Assembly: GCF_001439785.1 (NCBI RefSeq)
Contig: NZ_JYLI01000018.1
Span: 62,001-126,000 of the forward strand
Length of the DNA: 64,000 nucleotides
Source of the DNA: Pseudomonas poae
GTDB taxonomy: Bacteria > Pseudomonadota > Gammaproteobacteria > Pseudomonadales > Pseudomonadaceae
Direction: 5' to 3'
This document shows, piece by piece, positions 1 through 7,113 of the stretch (position 1 is its first letter; each line of letters begins with the position of its first letter). Position numbers and translations under genes: made by a program. The notes under the pieces are model-generated. The model made no database searches and was not told where the DNA came from. It saw only the letters and a program-made list of their open reading frames with translations.

Positions 1-789
1 GCCGCCACCAATGCCATCAGCGACATCTACGCCATGGGCGGCGATCCGCTGATGGCCATCGCGATCCTTGGCTGGCCGGTCAATGTGCTGGCACCGGAGG
101 TGGCTCGCGAAGTCATCCGTGGCGGCCGCTCGGTGTGCGACGACGCCGGCATTCCTTTGGCGGGCGGGCATTCGATCGACGCGCCCGAGCCGATCTTCGG
201 TCTGGCCGTCACGGGCCTGGTGCAAAAGCGCCACATGAAGCGTAACGACACTGCCACCGCTGGGTGCCGGCTGTACCTGACCAAGCCGCTGGGCATCGGC
301 ATCCTCACCACGGCGGAAAAGAAAGGCAAGCTGCGCGAAGCGGATATCGGCCTGGCCCGGGACTGGATGTGCACCCTCAACAAACCGGGCAGCCGCTTCG
401 GCAAGTTGGCCGGGGTGACCGCCATGACCGACGTCACCGGTTTCGGCCTGCTGGGCCATCTGGTGGAAATGGCCGACGGCAGTGGTCTCACGGCGCGCAT
501 CGAATACGAAAAGGTCCCACGCCTGCCAGGAGTTGAATACTACCTCGATCAAGGCTGCGTGCCCGGCGGCACCTTGCGCAATTTCGACAGCTACGCCAAA
601 AAGCTGGGGCGCGTGCAGGAGCTGCACAAGCGCGTCTTGTGCGACCCGCAAACCAGCGGGGGCCTGCTGATCGCCGTCACGCCTGAAGGCGACGCCGAAT
701 TCCATGCCGTGGCGGCGGAGCTGGGCCTGAGCCTTGCGCCAATCGGTGAACTGCTTGAGCGACAGACCAACGCGGTCGAGGTGATTTGA
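1..789 (+). CDS. selD: Selenide, water dikinase (selenophosphate synthetase), 5'-truncated by the window edge
   Basis: SelD makes selenophosphate from selenide and ATP, the selenium donor for 2-selenouridine in tRNA and for selenocysteine. The frame is open from base 1, so the N-terminus with the catalytic Cys/Sec-Lys region lies outside the window. What remains starts in the conserved NAISDIYAMGGDP segment and runs through the AIRS ATP-binding core (GGHSIDAPEPIFGLAVTG; TDVTGFGLLGH) to the CDPQTSGGLL motif near the C-terminus. Its TGA stop overlaps the ATG of selU by one base (TGATG), so the two are very likely translated together. This coupling suggests the selenophosphate mainly feeds tRNA selenation here; no selA, selB or selC is visible. 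Confidence 0.95.
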   Translation, partial: AATNAISDIYAMGGDPLMAIAILGWPVNVLAPEVAREVIRGGRSVCDDAGIPLAGGHSIDAPEPIFGLAVTGLVQKRHMKRNDTATAGCRLYLTKPLGIGILTTAEKKGKLREADIGLARDWMCTLNKPGSRFGKLAGVTAMTDVTGFGLLGHLVEMADGSGLTARIEYEKVPRLPGVEYYLDQGCVPGGTLRNFDSYAKKLGRVQELHKRVLCDPQTSGGLLIAVTPEGDAEFHAVAAELGLSLAPIGELLERQTNAVEVI

Positions 790-1892
790 TGGCGGCCGAC
801 ATCACCGATTACCGCGACATTTTCCTGAACGACCGGCCGATGATGGACACGCGCGCGCCGGTCGAATTCACCAAGGGCGCGTTCCCCGGCGTGATCAACC
901 TGCCGCTGATGACCGACCACGAGCGCCAGCGGGTCGGCACCTGTTACAAGCAGCAGGGCCAGCAAGCCGCAATCGTTCTGGGCCACGAGTTGGTGTCCGG
1001 GGCGATCAAGGCTCAGCGTATCCAGCAATGGGCGCACTTCGCCGAGGCCAATCCCCATGGCTACCTATATTGTTTTCGCGGCGGGCTGCGCTCGCAGATC
1101 GTCCAGCAATGGCTGAAGAGCGAAGCCGGCATCGAATACCCCCGCGTTGGCGGCGGCTACAAGGCCATGCGCACGTTCCTGGTGGACACCATTGAGCAGG
1201 CAACCGTCCAGTGTGATTTCGTGCTGCTCGGCGGCATGACCGGCACCGGCAAGACCGAAGTGCTCGGCCAGTTGCGCAACGCCCTCGACCTGGAAGGCCA
1301 CGCCAACCATCGCGGTTCCAGCTTCGGCAAGCGTGCCACGGCGCAACCGTCCAACATCGACTTCGAGAACCATCTGGCGGTGGACCTGCTGAAAAAACGC
1401 GCTGCCGGCGTCGAGCAATTCGTGGTCGAGGACGAGAGCCGCATGATCGGCAGCTGTGCGCTGCCGCTGGCGTTGCACAAAGGCATGCAGAGTTTTGCGA
1501 TGGTGTGGCTGGAAGACAGCGTGGAAGGGCGCGTGGAGCGGATCCTGCGTGACTACGTGGTGGACCTGTGTGCCGAGTTCATTGCGCTGTTTGGCGAGCA
1601 GGGCCAGGCGCTGTTTGCCGAACGCCTGACCCAGAGCCTGGCCAATATCCACAAACGCCTGGGCGGCGAACGCTTCCAGCGGTTGCAGGCGGTTTTGCAG
1701 GACGCCCTGGCGGAACAGGCGCGCAGTGGCGTGGTGCACTTGCACCGGGTATGGATTGAGGGGTTACTGCGCGAATACTACGACCCGATGTATGCCTTCC
1801 AGCGCGAGAGCAAGGGCGCGCGTATCGAGTTTGCGGGGGAGCAGGGGGCTGTGGTTGAGTATCTGCGCGAAAGGTTGACCAGGCTGAGCTGA
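789..1892 (+). CDS. selU: tRNA 2-selenouridine synthase (rhodanese + P-loop)
   Basis: SelU (MnmH, YbbB) replaces sulfur with selenium at wobble 2-thiouridine in tRNA-Lys, -Glu and -Gln, using selenophosphate and passing through a geranylated intermediate. The 367-residue product has an N-terminal rhodanese domain with the reactive Cys95 in LYCFRGGLRSQ, followed by a P-loop GGMTGTGKT at residues 148-156; length fits the family. The ATG at 789 overlaps the selD stop and is preferred over the in-frame TTG three bases earlier. The selD-selU pair is self-consistent as a tRNA selenation unit. Confidence 0.95.
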   Translation: MAADITDYRDIFLNDRPMMDTRAPVEFTKGAFPGVINLPLMTDHERQRVGTCYKQQGQQAAIVLGHELVSGAIKAQRIQQWAHFAEANPHGYLYCFRGGLRSQIVQQWLKSEAGIEYPRVGGGYKAMRTFLVDTIEQATVQCDFVLLGGMTGTGKTEVLGQLRNALDLEGHANHRGSSFGKRATAQPSNIDFENHLAVDLLKKRAAGVEQFVVEDESRMIGSCALPLALHKGMQSFAMVWLEDSVEGRVERILRDYVVDLCAEFIALFGEQGQALFAERLTQSLANIHKRLGGERFQRLQAVLQDALAEQARSGVVHLHRVWIEGLLREYYDPMYAFQRESKGARIEFAGEQGAVVEYLRERLTRLS

Positions 1893-1913
1893 GGGGTTGA
1901 GCATGTGACCGCT

Positions 1914-1985
1914 ATCGCAGGCACGCCAGCTCCCACATTTTGAACGGTGAATACAGTCAAATGTGGGAGCTGGCTTGCCTGCGAT
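1914..1985. repeat. REP doublet (GTGGGAGCTGGCTTGCCTGCGAT type)
   Basis: Two copies of the same REP face each other, forming an almost perfect inverted repeat: ATCGCAGGC...CAGCTCCCACATTT and AAATGTGGGAGCTGG...GCCTGCGAT with an 18-base centre. It fills the gap between the selU stop and the convergent permease gene, so it may also act as a bidirectional transcription barrier. Confidence 0.85.
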
Positions 1986-2009
1986 GAGGCCCTCAGCCTC
2001 ACCCAGCCC

Positions 2010-3065
2010 CTAGAGAATCAAAGCCCCGATCAAACCACACACCACCCCCACCAGCATGGTCAACCCGGCCACTGTCACCAGCACCCGCGCGTCGAAATCC
2101 TTGCGCAGCATCAACAGCGACGGCAGGCTCACGCTGGGCAGGGTCATCAGCAGCGCCACCGCCGGCCCGGTGCCCATGCCCAGGGCCATCATGGTTTGTA
2201 CGATAGGAATCTCCGCCGCCGTAGGAATCACGAACAACGTGCCGACAATGGCCAGCGGCACCAGCCACACCAGGCTGTTGGCCATTGCGCCGTCCACGTG
2301 TGGGAACAGCCACACCCGCGCCGCGCCCAGTACCAGCACCGCCAGGATGTACACCGGGATGGTGCTCCAGAACAGCTGCCACAGGGTACGCAGCCAGCGG
2401 CCGAGAAACGGTTGCGCGTCCACTGTGCTCGCATCGGCCACAGCCTCCAGCGCGGCTTCCGGCACCTGTTCGGGCCGTGCGATACGCTGCGCGACAAGGG
2501 ACACGCCCACCACCAGCACAATCCCTGCCACCAGCCGCAACGCGGTAAAGCCCCAGCCCAGCACAAAGCCCATGAACACCAGCGTGGCCGGGTTAAGCAC
2601 CGGGTTGGCGATCCAGAACGCCAGCGCCGCGCCCACCGAGACCTGCTGACGGCGCATGCCCGCCGCGACAGGCGCGGCGCAGCAACTGCACATCATCCCC
2701 GGCAAGGCGAACAGCCCGCCGCGCAGGGTCGAGCCGAGCCCGGCACGGCCGAACAGGCGCAGCAACCAGTCACGGGGGATCAGCACTTGCAGCAATGAGC
2801 CAAGAATCACCGCCAGCACGGCCGCTTTCCAGATCGCCAGGAAATACACCTGCGCATAGGCCAGCGCTGCCGCCAGGGGCGAGCTTTGCTGGTCATTGAT
2901 AATCGAGGCGCCAATGCTGTGGCTGTCGGCCGCGACAAATGCCTTGAAGTAGTAGGGCGACCACTTCACATAGTAGAGGCCGACGCAGGCCACCAGTAGA
3001 AACAGCGCCGGCTTCCACCAGAAGGACCAGCCCCGGTTGGGCTGGGTGGAGATGAGGTTGGACAT
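2010..3065 (-). CDS. Multi-pass permease of the YraQ/ArsP (DUF318) type
   Basis: The 351-residue protein is very hydrophobic with about 8-10 membrane segments in two bundles joined by a cytoplasmic stretch at about 205-225. The first bundle carries PGMMCSCCAAP (Cys126-129), a thiol cluster typical of the UPF0718/YraQ permeases that include the ArsP organoarsenical exporter and metal efflux relatives. The second bundle has the inverted-repeat counterpart (FVIPTAAEIPIVQ; LPSVSLPS). A metal or metalloid substrate is inferred from the Cys cluster; no ArsR-type or metal regulator lies next to it. It is convergent with selU. Confidence 0.8.
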   Translation of the reverse strand: MSNLISTQPNRGWSFWWKPALFLLVACVGLYYVKWSPYYFKAFVAADSHSIGASIINDQQSSPLAAALAYAQVYFLAIWKAAVLAVILGSLLQVLIPRDWLLRLFGRAGLGSTLRGGLFALPGMMCSCCAAPVAAGMRRQQVSVGAALAFWIANPVLNPATLVFMGFVLGWGFTALRLVAGIVLVVGVSLVAQRIARPEQVPEAALEAVADASTVDAQPFLGRWLRTLWQLFWSTIPVYILAVLVLGAARVWLFPHVDGAMANSLVWLVPLAIVGTLFVIPTAAEIPIVQTMMALGMGTGPAVALLMTLPSVSLPSLLMLRKDFDARVLVTVAGLTMLVGVVCGLIGALIL

Positions 3066-3123
3066 GCTGATAATCCGCAGAGGAGTCGATAGCGCAGCAT
3101 CATACGCCCCTGCCGCCCAACCT

Positions 3124-3825
3124 TCAGATATCTGCGCTGACCTGCGTCGCTTCCGGGCAGCTTTGCTCGCCGTTGTTCAGGCCCTGCTTATAGTTGCGAC
3201 TCAACAACGACGCCTTGCCGTTGTGCCAGGTCAGCGTGAGTACGTACAGGGTGTCGTAATCGCTGCCGGACCAGTCTTCGGTGATGGTGTGCTTCTCGCC
3301 CACCGCCTCGCTGGCCACCTTGTTGATCAGCTCCGGCAGATAGCCGTGGGACCAGGCGGTGTAGATAGTCGCGTTGTGGTACTTGTCTTCCACCAACTCG
3401 TCGGCAAGGGCGCTGGTGTCGTTGGCCGAAAACTTGATATTGACCGGAAGGCCGAGCTTGATCGCGCTGGGACTGATGGTCATCAGCGGGCGAATGTAGC
3501 TGTATGAATTGTCCTTCTCGCCTTCTTCGATATTGCGCGTCGGGTTGGCCGCAAATACGTAGTTGGCCTTGCCGAATTTTTCCGGCAGCACCGTGGCCAG
3601 GTTCATCGCTCGGTTCAGGCCTTGGCAATTGAGTTGGCCGAGGCCGCCTGCAGGTTTTTCGCCGTGGCGCAGAAACACCAGGGTTTGCACGCCGTCCACC
3701 GGCTGCGCGCGGCTTTCGCGGGCATCGAGAGCGGCGACCATGGCGCCGCTCACCAGCAGCATCGGTAACATAATGTATGAATAGCGCTTGAAACGTTGCA
3801 CTAGGCGCAGAGGCTTGATCTTCAT
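3124..3825 (-). CDS. Exported/anchored histidine phosphatase-family protein
   Basis: A 233-residue protein with a basic N-terminus and one hydrophobic segment (residues 18-33), so probably anchored in the inner membrane or exported. LRHGEKP at residues 52-58 is the RHG phosphohistidine motif of the histidine phosphatase superfamily, and H160 in TAWSHGYLP fits the C-terminal catalytic histidine. The substrate is unknown. It is transcribed in the same direction as the permease but separated from it by 58 bases. Confidence 0.75.
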   Translation of the reverse strand: MKIKPLRLVQRFKRYSYIMLPMLLVSGAMVAALDARESRAQPVDGVQTLVFLRHGEKPAGGLGQLNCQGLNRAMNLATVLPEKFGKANYVFAANPTRNIEEGEKDNSYSYIRPLMTISPSAIKLGLPVNIKFSANDTSALADELVEDKYHNATIYTAWSHGYLPELINKVASEAVGEKHTITEDWSGSDYDTLYVLTLTWHNGKASLLSRNYKQGLNNGEQSCPEATQVSADI

Positions 3826-4078
3826 GATAGGTTCGAGTCTTCGTGCGTCAGGTTAAGGCCGACAGGCCCGGCCACAGTGGCGCTTGGCGCCTGCTGCGGT
3901 GTTCCTTGTCGATATAGCAAGGTGCCTCCATTCACCCATGAGGGCGCACTTAAGAGTGCATCTGGGCACTTTGGTTCGCGCTTGCGGCAGATTAGCGCAC
4001 CAATGTTGCGCAATGATGACCCATGCACGAAGGCGGTCAGATGACTATGATGGTGAGTTTCTGCCCAAGGGTTTCCCG

Positions 4079-4777
4079 ATGAATCCACTCGCTGCCTTCC
4101 CGATCAACGCCAAATGGCCCGCCCAGCACCCCGAGCGTCTGCAGCTGTATTCGTTGCCCACGCCCAACGGTGTCAAAGTCTCGATCATGCTGGAGGAGCT
4201 GGGCCTGCCCTATGAGGCGCACAAGGTCAGTTTCGACACCCATGACCAGCTTTCCCCCGAGTTCCTGTCGCTCAATCCCAACAACAAGATTCCCGCGATC
4301 ATCGATCCCAATGGCCCCAGCGGCCAGCCGCTGGCGTTGTTCGAGTCGGGCGCGATCCTTATCTATCTGGCGGAAAAAACCAGCCAGTTGCTCTCCGAAG
4401 ACCCGGCCACGCGTTACGAAACCCTGCAATGGTTGATGTTCCAGATGGGCGGCATCGGCCCGATGTTCGGTCAGCTCGGATTCTTCAACAAGTTCGCCGG
4501 CAAGGCTTACGAAGACAAGCGTCCCCGCGACCGCTACGCCGCTGAATCGCGGCGCCTGCTCGAGGTGCTGGAAAAACGCCTGCTGGGCCGCACCTGGATC
4601 ATGGGCGACGACTACAGCATCGCCGACATCGCGACCTTCCCCTGGATTCGCAACCTCATCGGCTTCTATGAATCCGGCGACGTGGTGGGCATCGCCGACT
4701 TCCCCAATGTACTGCGCGCGCTGGATGGCTTCGTCGCCCGGCCAGCGGTAATCCGTGGCCTGAGCATACCGAGCTGA
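4079..4777 (+). CDS. Glutathione S-transferase-family protein (YfcG/YghU-like)
   Basis: A 232-residue protein with an N-terminal thioredoxin-like GST domain (LYSLPTPNGVKVSIMLEELG; LNPNNKIPAI with the cis-Pro; ESGAILIYLAEK glutathione-binding segment) and an all-helical C-terminal domain (DDYSIADIATFPWI, N-capping motif). The NPNNKIPAI segment and absence of a clear Ser/Cys catalytic residue point to the disulfide-bond oxidoreductase branch (YfcG/YghU) rather than a classical transferase; this is inference. The start is the ATG in front of NPLAAFP, since the upstream in-frame extension is not protein-like. Three bases separate it from the PhzF-like gene, indicating one transcript. Confidence 0.85.
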   Translation: MNPLAAFPINAKWPAQHPERLQLYSLPTPNGVKVSIMLEELGLPYEAHKVSFDTHDQLSPEFLSLNPNNKIPAIIDPNGPSGQPLALFESGAILIYLAEKTSQLLSEDPATRYETLQWLMFQMGGIGPMFGQLGFFNKFAGKAYEDKRPRDRYAAESRRLLEVLEKRLLGRTWIMGDDYSIADIATFPWIRNLIGFYESGDVVGIADFPNVLRALDGFVARPAVIRGLSIPS

Positions 4778-4780
4778 CCC

Positions 4781-5611
4781 ATGCCGACTTTCGATTTCAA
4801 GCAACTGGATGTATTCAGCAGTGTGCCGCTCAAGGGCAACCCGCTGGCGGTGGTACTGGGCGCTGACAGCCTGACCGACCAGCAGATGGCCGATTTCGCC
4901 AAGTGGACCAACCTCAGCGAAACCACGTTTTTGCTGACGCCGCGCGATCCACGGGCGGACTACCGGGTTCGCATCTTCACCACCCTGCAGGAACTGCCGT
5001 TCGCCGGGCACCCGACCCTGGGCAGCTGTTATGCGTGGCTGCAGGCGGGTGGCGTGCCGAAGGGCGAACAGATCATTCAGGAATGTGAAATCGGTCTGGT
5101 GCGTATCCGGCGCCAGGGCGACGAACTGGCGTTTATCGCACCGCCGTTGCTGCGTGCCGGCGAGGTGGAGGCTTCATTATTGGAGCGCGTTCGCCTGGGG
5201 TTGGGCCTGGCACCCGGTGCCATCCTGCGCAGCCAGTGGGTCGACAATGGCGCCGGTTGGCTGGCAGTGATGCTGGCCGACCGCCAGACCGTGCTGGACC
5301 TGCGGCCCGATTACGCGCAATTGCTCGGCCTGGCGGTCGGCGTGATTGCGCCGTGCGATACGGGCGACGCTCAGTTTGAGGTGCGCGCCTTTGTCGCGGG
5401 CGATGGCGCTCCGGAAGATCCAGCCACCGGCAGCCTGAACGCGGGTGTCGCACAATGGCTGCTCAGTGAGGGGCTGGCGCCTGATCGCTACGTGGTCAGC
5501 CAGGGCACGGCGATGGGCAGAGCAGGGCGCATCCGCGTCGAACGTCAGGGCGATGAAATCTGGGTCGGCGGTGCCGTTACGGTGTGTATCGACGGACGTC
5601 TGCAGCTTTAG
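4781..5611 (+). CDS. PhzF-family isomerase/epimerase
   Basis: 276 residues with the diaminopimelate-epimerase-like fold of PhzF: N-terminal FKQLDVFSSVPLKGNPLAVVL, the conserved Glu47 in NLSETTFLL, FAGHPTLGS, and the C-terminal EDPATGSLNAGVA. It is not inside a phenazine operon, so phenazine synthesis should not be inferred; most Pseudomonas genomes carry such orphan PhzF paralogues of unknown substrate. It follows the GST gene after three bases. Confidence 0.85.
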   Translation: MPTFDFKQLDVFSSVPLKGNPLAVVLGADSLTDQQMADFAKWTNLSETTFLLTPRDPRADYRVRIFTTLQELPFAGHPTLGSCYAWLQAGGVPKGEQIIQECEIGLVRIRRQGDELAFIAPPLLRAGEVEASLLERVRLGLGLAPGAILRSQWVDNGAGWLAVMLADRQTVLDLRPDYAQLLGLAVGVIAPCDTGDAQFEVRAFVAGDGAPEDPATGSLNAGVAQWLLSEGLAPDRYVVSQGTAMGRAGRIRVERQGDEIWVGGAVTVCIDGRLQL

Positions 5612-5677
5612 AAAAACGCATTGTTACAGGCCATGCAACAGACTATTGGGTCTTCGGCGTTTGTTCCATGCAATCAA

Positions 5678-5697
5678 GGGGCATAAGCTTTTGCCCC
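5678..5697 (+). terminator. Possible terminator hairpin between the PhzF-like gene and hemB
   Basis: GGGGCA and TGCCCC form a 6-bp stem around an 8-base loop. The downstream tract is pyrimidine-rich but not a clean T-run, so it may be an inefficient terminator. Confidence 0.35.
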
Positions 5698-5725
5698 ACT
5701 GTTTCTGCCGTTTTTCAGGAGTTCC

Positions 5726-6700
5726 ATGACCAGCCAGTTCCCCGAGTCCCGTCCCCGCCGCCTGCGCCGCTCACCCCAGTTGCGTGGCTTGTTCCAGGAA
5801 ACCGAATTCACCCTCAACGATCTGGTGCTGCCGATCTTCGTCGAGGAAGAAATCGACGACTTCGTGCCGGTCACCAGCATGCCGGGCGTGCAGCGTATCC
5901 CCGAGAAGAAACTTGCCGGTGAAATCGAGCGATACGCCCGCGCCGGCATCAAGTCGGTGATGACCTTTGGCGTGTCCCATCACTTGGACGCGAACGGTAG
6001 CGACACCTGGCAGGAACGCGGTCTGGTCTCGCGCATGTCGTCAATCATCAAGGACGCCGTGCCGGACATGATCGTGATGTCCGACACCTGTTTTTGCGAG
6101 TACACCGACCACGGTCACTGCGGTGTGATGCATGGCGCCCACGTCGACAATGACGCGACCCTGATCAACCTCGGCAAACAGGCCGTGGCCGCCGCCCGCG
6201 CCGGCGCCGATGTGATCGCCCCGTCAGCCGCGATGGACGGCCAGGTCCAGGCCATCCGCCGCGCCCTGGATGACGCCGGCTTCACCCACATCCCGATCAT
6301 GGCCTACTCCACCAAATTCGCCTCGGCTCTCTACGGCCCCTTCCGCGAAGCTGGCGGCAGCGCCCTCAAAGGCGACCGCAAAAGCTACCAGATGAACCCG
6401 ATGAACCGCCGCGAAGCCGTGCGTGAATCGTTGCTGGATGAACAGGAAGGCGCGGATGCATTGATGGTCAAGCCAGCAGGCGCCTACCTCGACATCATCC
6501 GCGACATACGCGAAGCCTCGCGTTTGCCGGTGGCGGCGTATCAGGTCAGTGGTGAATACGCGATGATCAAGTTCGGTGCCCAGGCGGGTGCGATTGACGA
6601 AGATCGGGTTGTGCGGGAAACGTTGGGATCGATTAAACGGGCAGGGGCGGATTTGATTTTTACGTATTTTGCGATGGAGTTGGCGTTGGCGGGGATTTGA
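5726..6700 (+). CDS. hemB: Porphobilinogen synthase, zinc-type (delta-aminolevulinate dehydratase)
   Basis: Condenses two 5-aminolevulinates to porphobilinogen in haem synthesis. The 324-residue protein has both Schiff-base lysines (K197 in AYSTKFAS; K249 in LMVKPAGAY). It also carries the three zinc-binding cysteines in SDTCFCEYTDHGHCG (C122, C124, C132), as in the E. coli enzyme. From family knowledge, the main Pseudomonas HemB (about 337 residues) is magnesium-dependent and has Asp-rich DPFTTHGQDG instead, so this is probably a second, zinc-dependent paralogue. It is a single gene with a likely AGGAG ribosome site. Confidence 0.93.
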   Translation: MTSQFPESRPRRLRRSPQLRGLFQETEFTLNDLVLPIFVEEEIDDFVPVTSMPGVQRIPEKKLAGEIERYARAGIKSVMTFGVSHHLDANGSDTWQERGLVSRMSSIIKDAVPDMIVMSDTCFCEYTDHGHCGVMHGAHVDNDATLINLGKQAVAAARAGADVIAPSAAMDGQVQAIRRALDDAGFTHIPIMAYSTKFASALYGPFREAGGSALKGDRKSYQMNPMNRREAVRESLLDEQEGADALMVKPAGAYLDIIRDIREASRLPVAAYQVSGEYAMIKFGAQAGAIDEDRVVRETLGSIKRAGADLIFTYFAMELALAGI

Positions 6701-6716
6701 GGCATCCATTACCTCT

Positions 6717-6761
6717 TGTGGCGAGCGAGCTTGGTCGCGTTGGGCTGCGTAGCAGCCCACA
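6717..6761 (+). repeat. Solo half-REPIN (GTGGCGAGCGAGCTTGG...)
   Basis: Matches the left arm of the 135-bp REPIN elements found elsewhere in the window (TGTGGCGAGC.AGCTTG...GCGTTGGGCTGCG.AGCAGCCC), but the right half is missing. It includes a perfect GGGCTGC/GCAGCCC hairpin and separates hemB from the convergent toxin-immunity operon. Confidence 0.75.
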
Positions 6762-6804
6762 GCTCATGTTCACCAGTTTTTATGTTTTAGAATGTTCTAG
6801 CTAT

Positions 6805-7113
6805 TTATTTTTTGAGTAAACAGTGGTCGAACTTTTCCACTACATAATTCAGCCATATCAGCCCCGATGGCCACTGGTTGGGGTAGTAATAATTGCAATA
6901 CTGTTTGTAAAATAGGTTCTGCTGAAACTCTGACTCAGTTGTGAATGATTTCGCTAGCTGCAATATCTCTTCTCTCACAGTCATGATCGTATCTTTAGAT
7001 GAGTCCAGTAAGAAACTATCAATTACTTCATCCGCTGTAGCATGTTCTTCCATCCAATCCTGGTGGAAATAGGCGCCAAAAAATTGTTGAAGTTCAGTTA
7101 ATTGCTCGTTCAT
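6805..7113 (-). CDS. CdiI-type immunity protein for the Rhs toxin
   Basis: 102 residues, acidic. FFGAYFHQDWMEEHATADEV near the N-terminus and the aromatic YCNYYYPNQWPSG segment resemble the CdiI_2-type immunity family of contact-dependent inhibition systems. Its ATG overlaps the stop of the upstream toxin gene by four bases (ATGA), the usual toxin-immunity coupling. Codon and base composition are clearly more AT-rich than the Rhs core, as is the toxin tip, suggesting the tip and immunity gene arrived together. Expected role: bind and block the C-terminal nuclease of the adjacent Rhs protein in the cytoplasm. Confidence 0.8.
   Translation of the reverse strand: MNEQLTELQQFFGAYFHQDWMEEHATADEVIDSFLLDSSKDTIMTVREEILQLAKSFTTESEFQQNLFYKQYCNYYYPNQWPSGLIWLNYVVEKFDHCLLKK

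Noticed and set aside
4781..5611. Phenazine biosynthesis locus because of the PhzF match
   Set aside because: No other phz gene is present; PhzF-family orphans are widespread.
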